33,511 bases of DNA, from NCBI GenBank assembly GCA_036741235.1, contig DAINSQ010000034.1, forward strand, positions 1-33,511, in the 5' to 3' direction. Shown here one piece after another: positions 1-8,193 of the stretch. A program made the position numbers and the translations under genes. The stretch is from JABWBR01 sp036741235. GTDB taxonomy: Bacteria; Bacteroidota; Bacteroidia; Chitinophagales; Saprospiraceae. Each line of letters starts with the position of its first letter. Position 1 is the first letter of the stretch. The notes under the pieces were generated by a model. That model was not told the origin of the DNA and did no database searches. It worked only from the letters and a program-made list of their open reading frames with translations.

Positions 1-40
1 CTCCCTCCCACTCTCTCACCCTCCCACCCTCAAACTCAGT
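1..40. repeat. CT-rich low-complexity stretch at window edge
   Basis: The first 40 bases are almost pure C and T on the plus strand with a few A, with words such as CACCCTC and CTCCCAC recurring at irregular 7-9 bp spacing. It may be the end of a degenerate short tandem array like the clearer ones elsewhere in the window, but it is cut by the window edge and no fixed period can be defined. Confidence 0.3.
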
Positions 41-61
41 CTATTCCCAGCAATACAAGTC

Positions 62-103
62 CATACAAACACAAAAGGCGGCCCGGTGAAGGCGCCGCCC
101 CTT
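62..103 (-). terminator. Rho-independent terminator of the small gene at 141-413
   Basis: Read on the minus strand, arm 103-94 (AAGGGGCGGC) pairs with arm 82-73 (GCCGCCTTTT) over 10 bp, including two G-U pairs, around an 11-nt loop. The arm runs into TTTTGTGTTTG. It lies about 40 bp after the stop of the small minus-strand ORF, and so supports that ORF being a real transcription unit. Confidence 0.6.
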
Positions 104-140
104 GGCATGCTTTGGATATGTTAACAGCAATAGATGTCGG

Positions 141-413
141 TTAATTCAGCTGGAAACCTTGCACGTACTGGTAATGGGTATGTGGGTTGGAAACCAGGTC
201 CAGGTTGACAGTGCAATTTTCGAATTGCACGGCATACGTTTGGCGGATATGGTTAGTATTCAACTCGGCTTTATCTTTCAGTGCGAGGCCCAGGAAAGCG
301 CCTACTTCCTGAAATCCCTGCATCACTTCTTTGACAAAGTGGATCGCGTTGTTGCTTGCTTCCGCGTTCATCAGGCCCACGGTCAAGGCCAGTTTAATTT
401 TTCGGCTGTTCAT
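141..413 (-). CDS. Small protein of unknown function (90 aa)
   Basis: I do not recognise this protein. It starts at an ATG (413) and ends in TAA. The sequence is soluble-looking, with no signal peptide and no membrane segment: a short basic N-terminus (MNSRKIKLAL), a likely helix around residues 18-50, and a C-terminal half with alternating hydrophobic residues suggesting strands (YAVQFENCTVNLDL). Codon choice looks coding on the minus strand (C/G-rich third positions), unlike the overlapping plus-strand ORF. It lies about 330 bp beyond the dcw operon, behind that operon's terminator, and carries its own terminator downstream, so it is probably monocistronic. No clear ribosome binding site is visible, as is usual in Bacteroidota. 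Reality as a gene is likely; function is unknown. Confidence 0.55.
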   Translation of the reverse strand: MNSRKIKLALTVGLMNAEASNNAIHFVKEVMQGFQEVGAFLGLALKDKAELNTNHIRQTYAVQFENCTVNLDLVSNPHTHYQYVQGFQLN

Positions 414-673
414 AATCGGGATATGTTTTAGGGTGCATGGGAATTATTCGTCGTCTTTACCTTAAGAACTGATTTTTTTCTCCGGATGTTGCTTGGCGAC
501 CATTTAAAGTAATGTTAAAACTTATTAATACAGATCATTCAGCAAGTACCAGACAATCAATTAATACCACAAAGTTGGGTTGTGTTACAGTTTTTCGCCA
601 CTTTTTTTCTATGAACGGTAATTTTTGGTAGTTGAACTGGCTTTTTTAGGTGACAAGGCGGGGGGGGGAGGGG
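414..673. other. AT-rich intergenic region between small gene and ftsZ terminator
   Basis: About 260 bp without a supportable ORF. It should contain the promoter of the small minus-strand gene, but no exact TAnnTTTG box was found. It holds one solo copy of GGTGACAAGG (649-658), the unit of the tandem arrays near nuoE/nuoF, directly followed by a run of nine G (660-668), an A and four more G. Confidence 0.5.
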
Positions 674-717
674 TATTTTTTATAAAAAATAAGGGCTATA
701 CCCGGAAGTACAGCCCC
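674..717 (-). terminator. Terminator of the dcw operon, after ftsZ
   Basis: On the minus strand, GGGCTGTAC (716-708) pairs with GTATAGCCC (701-693), a 9-bp stem with one G-U pair and a 6-nt loop. It is followed by TTATTTTTTATAAAAAATA. It begins 28 bp after the ftsZ stop codon. This is a standard intrinsic terminator and marks ftsZ as the last gene of the operon. Confidence 0.8.
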
Positions 718-744
718 TGATGAATATCCAATGCTTATTCTGGA

Positions 745-2208
745 CTAATCTACATTGTCGTGTAAGTAAGAATTGCCTTCCCGGAACTCGGGTTCTTCGT
801 CATCGCTAATCACCCAGCGGGACATAGCGTGGTCGCCGGAATTGGGCACATCGTCGAGTCGAACGCCGCGGCGCAGGTAGGCGGGCTCGCTTTCCAGTTC
901 GTTGATCGTCTGTGGATTATTGAGTTTTGGCGTTTGCACGCGCAATTTCTCGCGGCGTTTGGCGTCGCGTTCTTCCTGCTTGCGGCGTTCTTCTTCCAAT
1001 CGCTCCTTATCCGTTTCTTCCTTGCGCACGTAGGGTTCTTCATAGGAATAATGGTGGCGCTGGTGGTACTTGTCGTAGGCATTTCGAATATTGTCAAACT
1101 CGAAGGTAGTTGCATCGGGTTTGTCATTTTGTTCGAAGCCAATATCCGACAGCGTTATGCGCTGCTCCGGGTTATTCCTTTTTTTTTCATCGTCGTCGAG
1201 CGATACAATAATGCGATCGCTGTTGGTCGTTTTTTGCGCTTTTTGGTTATCGTTGTGTTCAAAGCCGGTAGCGATGACCGTCACGCTGATCTTATCGCCC
1301 AGCGATTCGTCGTAGCAGTTACCCCAGATCAGGTCGGTACCGTAGCCGGCTTCTTCCTGGACAAACTCCGTAATTTCAAAGATTTCGTCCATAGTAACCT
1401 CTTTGGTACCCGACGAAATATTGAGCAGGATGTGCTGGGCGCCTTTGATATGGTTATCTTCGAGCAGGGGCGAATGCAGGGCCTCGTCCACGGCGCGTTT
1501 GGCGCGGTCTTCGCCGGCAGCCGTAGCGGTGCCCATGATAGCCACGCCGCTATCGCGCATAACGGTATTCACGTCTTCGAAGTCGACGTTCACATACCCT
1601 GGCACTGTAATAATCTCGGCGATACCTTTTGCGGCGGTCGTCAGGATATTATCGGCCTGGGCGAAGGCTTCGGAGATCGAGAGGTTGCCGTATATCTGGC
1701 GCAATTTATCGTTAGAGATCACGATCAGCGTATCTACGTGTTTGCGCAACTCGGCCAGGCCGTCGGTGCCTTGCTCGGTACGACGGCGTCCTTCGAAAGT
1801 AAACGGCAGCGTAATAATACCCACCGTGAGGATGTCCATCTCGCGGGCCGTTTTGGCGATAATCGGCGCCGCGCCGGTGCCGGTGCCGCCGCCCATGCCT
1901 GCGGTGATAAACAACATGCGGCAATTATTTTCGAGATACTTGCGCACATCTTCAATAGATTCTTCGCAGGCCAGCTTGCCGATATTGGGCTTGGAGCCGG
2001 CGCCGCGGCCTTCGGTGAGGAAGGGCCCCAACTGGATTTTAGTGGGCACCGGGCTCATTTCCATGGCCTGAGAATCGGTATTACAGATGGCGAAATCAAC
2101 GCCGACGATACCTTGTTTAAACATGTGGGTGACTGCGTTACTTCCGCCGCCGCCTACGCCTATTAATTTTATGATAGGACTTTCTCCTTTTGGCAAATCG
2201 AATAACAT
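745..2208 (-). CDS. ftsZ: Cell division GTPase FtsZ
   Basis: Tubulin-like GTPase that polymerises at midcell and recruits the septal peptidoglycan machinery. The tubulin signature GGGTGTGAAP is at residues 106-115. The nucleotide-contact motif CNTDSQAM is near 42-49, and the T7 synergy loop NVDFEDVN at 207-214 supplies the catalytic aspartates. The globular domain ends near residue 318. A long charged linker follows, with an Arg/Glu-rich stretch (about 398-422) likely to be helical, then the FtsZ C-terminal conserved peptide EPAYLRRG at 441-448, which in the family binds FtsA. Unusually, about 39 more residues follow, ending YLHDNVD. At 487 aa it is longer than the 380-400 aa of E. coli or Bacillus FtsZ because of this linker and tail. 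It is the last gene of the dcw operon, 135 bp after ftsA, with an intrinsic terminator downstream. Confidence 0.98.
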   Translation of the reverse strand: MLFDLPKGESPIIKLIGVGGGGSNAVTHMFKQGIVGVDFAICNTDSQAMEMSPVPTKIQLGPFLTEGRGAGSKPNIGKLACEESIEDVRKYLENNCRMLFITAGMGGGTGTGAAPIIAKTAREMDILTVGIITLPFTFEGRRRTEQGTDGLAELRKHVDTLIVISNDKLRQIYGNLSISEAFAQADNILTTAAKGIAEIITVPGYVNVDFEDVNTVMRDSGVAIMGTATAAGEDRAKRAVDEALHSPLLEDNHIKGAQHILLNISSGTKEVTMDEIFEITEFVQEEAGYGTDLIWGNCYDESLGDKISVTVIATGFEHNDNQKAQKTTNSDRIIVSLDDDEKKRNNPEQRITLSDIGFEQNDKPDATTFEFDNIRNAYDKYHQRHHYSYEEPYVRKEETDKERLEEERRKQEERDAKRREKLRVQTPKLNNPQTINELESEPAYLRRGVRLDDVPNSGDHAMSRWVISDDEEPEFREGNSYLHDNVD

Positions 2209-2310
2209 GACTGCTGTTTTTTGTGAATACAGCCCGGGATGTCCGCATTTATATTAGTATCAGTAAGCGAGGGCATCCATTGGCAAAAAAAATCAAAAGT
2301 TCAACTCGCC

Positions 2311-2331
2311 GGGGCGCCCTTTGGCGGCCCC
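2311..2331 (-). promoter_or_regulatory. Hairpin in the ftsA-ftsZ gap (possible attenuator)
   Basis: On the minus strand GGGGC-C-GCC and GGC-GCCCC form an 8-bp stem with one bulged C and an AAAG loop. A run of eight T follows only about 20 nt later, so this is not a canonical terminator. It may act as a partial terminator, processing site or mRNA-stability element setting the FtsA:FtsZ ratio; that role is inference. Confidence 0.3.
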
Positions 2332-2343
2332 GATAGCGCCCGG

Positions 2344-3675
2344 TCAGAATTCCGAATCGGGTTCGGCTTCAAACCACTCCTTGGTTTTGCGGAACAATTG
2401 TTCGTACCATTTTCCGCCGGCTTCCGCGGTGGCTTCCTCTTCTTCCTGGGCAGGTTGTTTTTCCTGTACCGGCGCGGTTTCTATGCGCACCTTGCCGGCC
2501 TGGAGGTCTTCAATGCCCTTGAGCAGGAGGCCGATGGCCGTAGCAAAGATCGGGTTGCTCAGTTGTTCATTGTAGCCATGCGCCAGGTGTTCGATGGGGA
2601 TGCCGATACGGGTTGGCAGGCCCGTGTGGTATTCCGAAAGCTTGTCGATGTGGTTGAGCAGGGCGCCGCCGCCGGTGAGCACGATACCGCCGATGAGTTT
2701 GCGCTCGTACCCCGAGCGGCGTATTTCCCATACCACATAATCGAGGATCTCTTCCACGCGCGCCTGGATAATGCGTGCGAGGTTTTTCTCGGAGATTTCC
2801 TTCGGGTCGCGGCCTTTCAGCCCGGGTATAGTAATAATGCGGTTGTCGTAAACCTCGTCGGCCATTGCGGAGCCGAATTTGACTTTCAGTTTTTCGGCTT
2901 GCTGTACCATTACATTGCAGCCGTCTTTGATATCCTTGGTAATTACATTGCCGCCGAAGGGCACCACCGCGGTATGGCGGATGATACCGTCCTGGAAAAT
3001 CGTGATATCGGTAGTGCCTCCGCCGATATCAACCAGGGCTACGCCGGCTTCTTTTTCCTCTTCACTGAGCACGGCAGCGGCGGATGCGATTGGTTCGAGC
3101 GTCATATTGGCGACGCGCATACCCGAGCGCTCCACGCAGCGGTGAATATTATTGGAAGCGGTAATTTGTCCGGTTATGATATGGAAATTAGCTTCCATCC
3201 GGATGCCCGACATGCCGATGGGGTCGAGGATGCCCTGCTCGTTGTCTACCGTGTATTCCTGGGGAATCACGTGCAGGATCTTGTCGCCGGGCGGCAGCAC
3301 CAATTTGTGCATATCGGTGATCAGCCTGTCGATATCGCGCTGGCTGATTTCCGTGTGGTCATTGTCACGGGTGAGAATCCCGCGGTGTTGCAGGCTTTTG
3401 ATGTGTTGGCCCGCAATACCAACGTGCACCACCCTGGCATCAACGCCGGCGCTGCGCCGCACGATACCGACGGCGTCGGAGATGGCATTCACCGTTTTTT
3501 CGATATTCGAAACGACGCCGCGAAGCACGCCCTCCGAGTCGACTTTGCCGACCCCGAGGATCTCCAGTTTGCCGTATTCGTTGCGGCGCCCGGCGATGGC
3601 GCACACTTTTGTCGTTCCTATGTCCAGGGCGACAACAACATCCGTTTTGAAAGCATTGGTTTCCATCATAAACAT
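2344..3675 (-). CDS. ftsA: Cell division protein FtsA (actin-like ATPase)
   Basis: Actin-fold protein that tethers FtsZ filaments to the inner membrane. The phosphate-1 loop LDIGTTKV is at residues 17-24, phosphate-2 DIGGGTTD at 216-223 and the adenosine motif TGGGALL at 334-340. The last 25 residues contain an amphipathic, Trp/Phe-rich helix (KWYEQLFRKTKEWFEAE), matching the membrane-targeting sequence known at the C-terminus of FtsA. Length 443 aa is normal. Three ATGs are possible (3675, 3669, 3666). The first is taken, but the ATG at 3666 (MET-NAF) would give an equally good protein. It lies 48 bp after ftsQ and 135 bp before ftsZ. Confidence 0.97.
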   Translation of the reverse strand: MFMMETNAFKTDVVVALDIGTTKVCAIAGRRNEYGKLEILGVGKVDSEGVLRGVVSNIEKTVNAISDAVGIVRRSAGVDARVVHVGIAGQHIKSLQHRGILTRDNDHTEISQRDIDRLITDMHKLVLPPGDKILHVIPQEYTVDNEQGILDPIGMSGIRMEANFHIITGQITASNNIHRCVERSGMRVANMTLEPIASAAAVLSEEEKEAGVALVDIGGGTTDITIFQDGIIRHTAVVPFGGNVITKDIKDGCNVMVQQAEKLKVKFGSAMADEVYDNRIITIPGLKGRDPKEISEKNLARIIQARVEEILDYVVWEIRRSGYERKLIGGIVLTGGGALLNHIDKLSEYHTGLPTRIGIPIEHLAHGYNEQLSNPIFATAIGLLLKGIEDLQAGKVRIETAPVQEKQPAQEEEEATAEAGGKWYEQLFRKTKEWFEAEPDSEF

Positions 3676-3723
3676 GTTTTGGTCATGCGCGGGGTTATCC
3701 GCACAAAAAATATAGTTTGTCCA

Positions 3724-4497
3724 TTATTTTCTACAGACTACTTGTCCTTTATACCGCAGGTCAATGACGTTGTATTTACGCCAGCCCTCATAAGGCATAC
3801 CTTCTTTATAAAAGATTTTGAGTCTGTTGAGTTTGTCTTCCATATCGTGTTTCCTGCCCAGTTGAATCAGGTGGTCGCCCACTTTAGGCGCCAGGGTAAA
3901 TTCGCCCCGGTTGTTGAGGTGAATTTGTTCAACCAAAGCCTGAAGCAATTCGTCGTTTCGAATGATCAGGGTGAGCTCGAACAAATCCTTGAGCAAGTGC
4001 CGTTTGCGCTGCATAAAGTCGGGAGTATGGGGCGGAATATTGCCGGTTGCCACCAATACTCGCGGGGCAAAGTGTTTTGACAGCGGCATTTTGGCGCCAT
4101 TGGCGTCAAGGTAATAGTTGAGCCCGTTTTTGTCGATGATGCGCACCAGGGGTTCGCGTTGCTCGATGTCGATGGTGATGGTATTGTCGGCGCCGATAAA
4201 AGCGTCGGCATTGGCAATAATGGGGTCGTCTTCGAGTACTTTTTCCAATCGCTCAATATCAACCTCGCCTACGGGCAGGGCGGTGAGCGGATAGCCGAAG
4301 CTGCGCTCGATGGTATTGAGGATGTCTTTGTCCTGAAGCAGCGAATTGCCGCTTACCAATGGGGCTATATTGACTTTAACCTCGGCTACGTCGCCGGCTT
4401 TTTTGCGTTCCACCGCAGAAATAACCATCACGCCTGCTGCGAAGAGCAGTGCGACGCCGGTGAGACGCTTAAGCATTAAGGTTAATTCAGCCGTCAT
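3724..4497 (-). CDS. ftsQ: Cell division protein FtsQ
   Basis: Bitopic divisome protein that in other bacteria connects FtsL/FtsB and FtsW/FtsI to early division proteins. A short cytoplasmic N-terminus is followed by one membrane segment at about residues 10-28 (LKRLTGVALLFAAGVMVISA). A POTRA-like region follows (about 40-115, with DDPIIANADAFI and the IDIEQREPLVRI strand), then a beta-rich FtsQ domain to the end. Identity rests on position between murC and ftsA, topology and the conserved QREPL(V/A)RI pattern. Its ATG overlaps the TGA of murC (ATGA, 4497-4494), which indicates translational coupling. Length 257 aa is typical. Confidence 0.93.
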   Translation of the reverse strand: MTAELTLMLKRLTGVALLFAAGVMVISAVERKKAGDVAEVKVNIAPLVSGNSLLQDKDILNTIERSFGYPLTALPVGEVDIERLEKVLEDDPIIANADAFIGADNTITIDIEQREPLVRIIDKNGLNYYLDANGAKMPLSKHFAPRVLVATGNIPPHTPDFMQRKRHLLKDLFELTLIIRNDELLQALVEQIHLNNRGEFTLAPKVGDHLIQLGRKHDMEDKLNRLKIFYKEGMPYEGWRKYNVIDLRYKGQVVCRK

Positions 4498-5873
4498 CTT
4501 GCAGTAGTGTTTAGGGCCCCTTTTGTAGCGGCCAGCATGGTTTCAATAGGGTTAATCAAGGTATCAATATCGCCGGCGCCGATGGTCATGAGCACGTCGA
4601 GTTGGCGCCGTGCCAGCGTTTCTACCAGGTTGCTTTTGTCGAGCAGTTGCTTGTTGGGGTTTTTCATCAAATTCAACAACATATCAGCGGTGACCCCGGG
4701 TATGGGCAATTCCCTTGCCGGGTATATGTCTAGCAGCAATATTTCATCAAACCCATCGAGCGCTTCGGCGAATTCGGCGGCAAAATCGCGGGTGCGGGAA
4801 AACAGGTGCGGCTGAAAGACGCCGGTGAGTTTTCTACCCGGAAATAGCTGCCGTGCAGCTTGCACTACCGCTTTGATTTCAGTGGGGTGATGCGCATAGT
4901 CGTCGATATACACCCGGTTTTCATCGCGGTAGATCACCTCAAAGCGGCGTTTGACGCCGCCGAAGGTGGCGAGTCCTTCCCGTATGGCTTCAGGCGATAC
5001 GCCGACGTGCAGGGCTATCGTTATGGCTGCCGTGGCGTTTTCGACGTTGTGCCTGCCGGGCATCGGCAGCCGCAAACGTTCAATAGTCATATTTTCACCT
5101 ACATAATCGAAAACAAAAAACCCGTTTTCGACGCCGATATTCCTGGCCTGGCGTTCTCCTTGTTCGATACCGAAGCCGTTAGTATTGGTAAACCCGGCAA
5201 ACTGGGGCAACAGTCCGTTTTGCACCCACAGCCGTCCGCCGGGTTTTACCTGGCGGGCGAAGGCCAAAAAACCCGTATCGAGCAGGGTCTGCCGGTCGCC
5301 GTAGATGTCGAGGTGGTCGGCATCCATAGAGAGGATGACGGCAATATCAGGCGACAGGTGCAAGAACGAACGGTCGTATTCGTCGGCTTCTACCACTACC
5401 CAGTCGCTTTTTCCAATCAGGAAATTGGACTGGAAATTTTTGACGATACCGCCCAAAAACGCCGTACAGTCAATACCGCCGCTGCGGAGCAGGTGGGCCG
5501 TCATCGACGAGGTGGTCGTTTTGCCGTGCGTTCCGGCAATGGCCGCCGTTTTCATTCCCCGGCTGATGATACCCAGCACTTCCGCGCGTTTTTTGATAGG
5601 GTAGTCGTGCGACTGGAAGTAGACCAGTTCACTGTGAGTAGCCGGAATGGCGGGGGTGTAAATCACAAGGTCAACTCCCTGGGGTATAAAAGCAGGATCG
5701 TCGGTATAGTGAATGGCTGCGCCTTCGGCTACGAGTGCGCGGGTGAGGTCCGTCTCCGTGCGGTCGTAACCGAATACAGCTACGCCGCGGCTCAGGAAAT
5801 ACCGGGCCAGGGCGCTCATGCCGATGCCGCCGATTCCGATAAAATACACTTTATGTAAATCCTGCAGATTCAT
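4494..5873 (-). CDS. murC: UDP-N-acetylmuramate--L-alanine ligase MurC
   Basis: Cytoplasmic ATP-dependent ligase adding L-Ala to UDP-MurNAc, the first step of stem-peptide synthesis. The N-terminal Rossmann loop FIGIGGIGMSALA is at 11-23 and the ATP loop GTHGKTTT at 114-121. EADEYD at 162-167, GRHNVENA at 273-280, YAHHPTEI at 326-333 and FQPHLFSRT at 353-361 are the expected Mur-ligase motifs. Length 459 aa is normal. It is preceded by murG with a 19-bp gap and overlaps ftsQ by 4 bp. Starts at ATG (MNLQDLHKVYFIGIGG), appropriate for the domain start. Confidence 0.98.
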   Translation of the reverse strand: MNLQDLHKVYFIGIGGIGMSALARYFLSRGVAVFGYDRTETDLTRALVAEGAAIHYTDDPAFIPQGVDLVIYTPAIPATHSELVYFQSHDYPIKKRAEVLGIISRGMKTAAIAGTHGKTTTSSMTAHLLRSGGIDCTAFLGGIVKNFQSNFLIGKSDWVVVEADEYDRSFLHLSPDIAVILSMDADHLDIYGDRQTLLDTGFLAFARQVKPGGRLWVQNGLLPQFAGFTNTNGFGIEQGERQARNIGVENGFFVFDYVGENMTIERLRLPMPGRHNVENATAAITIALHVGVSPEAIREGLATFGGVKRRFEVIYRDENRVYIDDYAHHPTEIKAVVQAARQLFPGRKLTGVFQPHLFSRTRDFAAEFAEALDGFDEILLLDIYPARELPIPGVTADMLLNLMKNPNKQLLDKSNLVETLARRQLDVLMTIGAGDIDTLINPIETMLAATKGALNTTAR

Positions 5874-5892
5874 TTTCGTTTATATCAAAAGT

Positions 5893-7020
5893 TCACCTTT
5901 TGTTAGCCAATTGCAGCACTTCGCCGGCGATTTGCGCGGCGGCGTCGGGGTGCGCCAATTTGCGAGCATTATCGCTTAACGCTTTCAGTTGTGCTTTATC
6001 ATCCAGCAAGCGCAGCGCTTCAACAATCATTTTTTCAGCGGCCTCGTTATCGCTGATCATCAGTGCAGCGTTGTGGTTCGCCAGCGCCTTGGCGTTTTTA
6101 GTCTGGTGGTCTTCCGCCACATTTGGCGAAGGCACCAGGATGGCCGGTTGCCCCAGCAGGCACAATTCGGAAATTGTAAGGGCGCCGGCGCGGCAGATGG
6201 CTACGTCGGCCAGCGCGTATGCCAGGTCCATCCGCTCAATAAAAGGCCGGATGCGTACGTTGTTCAATTTTGCCGTATCGCTTTCTTTAAAGCGCTCGTA
6301 ATACAAGCTGCCCGCTTGCCAGAGTACCTGCACTTCCGGATGCCGGGCCAGCAGTGCGGCGTTGGCGGCCATGGCCTCGTTGAGGCGCAGGGCGCCGAGG
6401 CTGCCGCCGAAGACAAAAATCACAGGCACGCCGGGTGTCAAGTCATAATACCGGGCCGCTTCGGCTTTATCCGGTTGTGCATCTCTCAAATCGCGGCGTA
6501 CAGGGTTGCCGGTAAGCACAATTTTTTCCTTCGGAAAATAGCGCTCCATCTGATCGTAGGCCACACAGATACGCGACACTTTTGCTGCCAGCAGGCGATT
6601 GGTAACGCCGGCATACGAATTTTGCTCCTGAATCAGGCAAGGGATGCCGCTACGCGATGCTACCCGCAGGATAGGACCGCTGGCGTAACCGCCCACGCCC
6701 ACTGCCACATCGGGTTTGAACCGGCGCACAATGGCCGCTGCTTTCCACATGCTGGAAATCAGTTTTATCGGAAACAGCAGATTGCGCCAGTCCAGACTGC
6801 GGTGAAAACCGCTGATCCACAAGCCTTCTATGGGATATCCCGCTTTCGGGACCTTTTCCATTTCCATTTTGCCTTTTGCGCCCACAAACAAAATCTCGGC
6901 ATCGGGCGCTTTTTCCCTGATGGCGTCGGCAATAGCTATCGCCGGGAAGATGTGGCCGCCGGTGCCTCCTCCGCTGATCAAAACCCGCAAGGGGCGCGAT
7001 ATGTCGTTTGTTTTTTTCAA
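5893..7020 (-). CDS. murG: UDP-N-acetylglucosamine transferase MurG (lipid II synthesis)
   Basis: Peripheral inner-membrane glycosyltransferase that adds GlcNAc to lipid I to give lipid II. The glycine-rich loop GGGTGGHIFPA lies at 17-27, QEQN at 131-134, GGSLGA at 205-210, CRAGALTISE at 276-285 and DHQTKNA at 304-310; all match the family. Length 375 aa is normal. The best start is a TTG at 7020 (MKKTND...), because no ATG precedes the glycine loop in frame and the ftsW stop lies 13 bp upstream. A rare start in the middle of the operon may lower its translation. Confidence 0.96.
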   Translation of the reverse strand: MKKTNDISRPLRVLISGGGTGGHIFPAIAIADAIREKAPDAEILFVGAKGKMEMEKVPKAGYPIEGLWISGFHRSLDWRNLLFPIKLISSMWKAAAIVRRFKPDVAVGVGGYASGPILRVASRSGIPCLIQEQNSYAGVTNRLLAAKVSRICVAYDQMERYFPKEKIVLTGNPVRRDLRDAQPDKAEAARYYDLTPGVPVIFVFGGSLGALRLNEAMAANAALLARHPEVQVLWQAGSLYYERFKESDTAKLNNVRIRPFIERMDLAYALADVAICRAGALTISELCLLGQPAILVPSPNVAEDHQTKNAKALANHNAALMISDNEAAEKMIVEALRLLDDKAQLKALSDNARKLAHPDAAAQIAGEVLQLANKR

Positions 7021-7033
7021 AGCACAAACTACT

Positions 7034-8191
7034 TTATTCTTCTTCAGCCGGAACGACGGCTACCGTTTCTATATACTTGCTCACGCTGAGAATAATTCCC
7101 AATGAGATACAAGTAAAAATAATGGACGTCCCCCCCATACTGATAAAGGGAAGGGTAATACCCGTAACCGGCGCCAGGTGAACAGCCACGGCAATATTGA
7201 TAAACGCCTGTAAAACAAGCAGTATACTCAATCCCATGGCCAACATGGCGCCGAAAGCTTTGGGGCTTTTGGTGACCAGCCTCGTTACCCTGAAAAACAG
7301 CAGGGTATACAGCGAAATCAGGATGGCCCCGCCGAATACGCCGTATTCTTCGCAAATGATGGCGTAGATAAAGTCGGCATAAGACGAAGGCAAAAAATTG
7401 CGCTGAATGCTATTGCCGGGGCCTTCGCCCAACCAACCGCCGTTGGCGATGGCAATTTTAGCCTGTTGTACCTGGTAAACGCCGTCGGGATTGGTGAGGA
7501 AATCCTGAATACGCGAAGTCCAGGTCGTTGAGCGAATGAAATCGGGGAAAAAACTCCCCATCAAAAACAACATGGCAAAAACTACAATGCCCAGCATAAT
7601 GAGCAAAATGATGTATTTTAGGGCTACCCTGCCGACAAACATCATGCCCAGACAGGCAGCGAATAAAATGCCTGCGGTAGACAAGTCGCTGGGCGCTATC
7701 AGTCCACATATGAGCAACACCGGCACAATAATGGGCAAAAAGGCGCTGTTAAAATCCTTGATGTAGTCTTGTTTTGTTGAAATAGCCCGCGCCACATAAA
7801 TGATCAGCGCCAGCTTGGCGAAATCGGATGTTTGAATCGTGAGGCCCACAAAGGGCAGCATGATCCAACGCCGGGCTTCGTTGATATCGGGGCCGAAAGC
7901 CACTGTATAAATCAACAGCGGCACGGCAACCGTGATCAGCACGGGCGCCCAGCGCGAATAGCGCATGTAATGGATCAAGTGACAGACATAAGTAAGAAAC
8001 AGCCCCACCACCAGAATCAGCCCGTGTTTGAGCAGGAAAGCTTCGGTATTGCCGCCGCGCTCCCGGTATGCGAGCATGCCGGTAGAGCTGTAAACCGCCA
8101 GCAAAGAGAAGATAGACATCACGGCGATGATCGCCCAGATGGTTCGGTCTCCTCTGAGTTCGGCATAAATTCGTGCAGCAAATGTGGACAT
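7034..8191 (-). CDS. ftsW: SEDS peptidoglycan glycosyltransferase FtsW
   Basis: Polytopic membrane protein that polymerises lipid II at the septum together with its cognate PBP (FtsI, same operon). About ten hydrophobic segments are visible. Conserved SEDS features: ARRW at 106-109, SDFAKLAL at 122-129, the extracellular loop GEGPGNS at 255-261, YADFIYAII at 271-279 whose Asp273 aligns with the catalytic Asp of FtsW/RodA, EE at 281-282, and the TM block PVTGITLPFISMGGTS at 341-356. FtsW is preferred over RodA because it sits between murD and murG in a dcw operon. Length 385 aa is normal. It starts 2 bp after the murD stop, so the two are likely coupled. Confidence 0.96.
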   Translation of the reverse strand: MSTFAARIYAELRGDRTIWAIIAVMSIFSLLAVYSSTGMLAYRERGGNTEAFLLKHGLILVVGLFLTYVCHLIHYMRYSRWAPVLITVAVPLLIYTVAFGPDINEARRWIMLPFVGLTIQTSDFAKLALIIYVARAISTKQDYIKDFNSAFLPIIVPVLLICGLIAPSDLSTAGILFAACLGMMFVGRVALKYIILLIMLGIVVFAMLFLMGSFFPDFIRSTTWTSRIQDFLTNPDGVYQVQQAKIAIANGGWLGEGPGNSIQRNFLPSSYADFIYAIICEEYGVFGGAILISLYTLLFFRVTRLVTKSPKAFGAMLAMGLSILLVLQAFINIAVAVHLAPVTGITLPFISMGGTSIIFTCISLGIILSVSKYIETVAVVPAEEE

Positions 8192-8193
8192 AA

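Noticed and set aside
829..4080. Long plus-strand ORFs (445 and 613 aa) opposite ftsZ, ftsA and ftsQ
   Set aside because: They are mirror frames of clear genes, encode low-quality His/Phe/Gly-rich sequence without domains, and arise from the biased codon use of the real genes.
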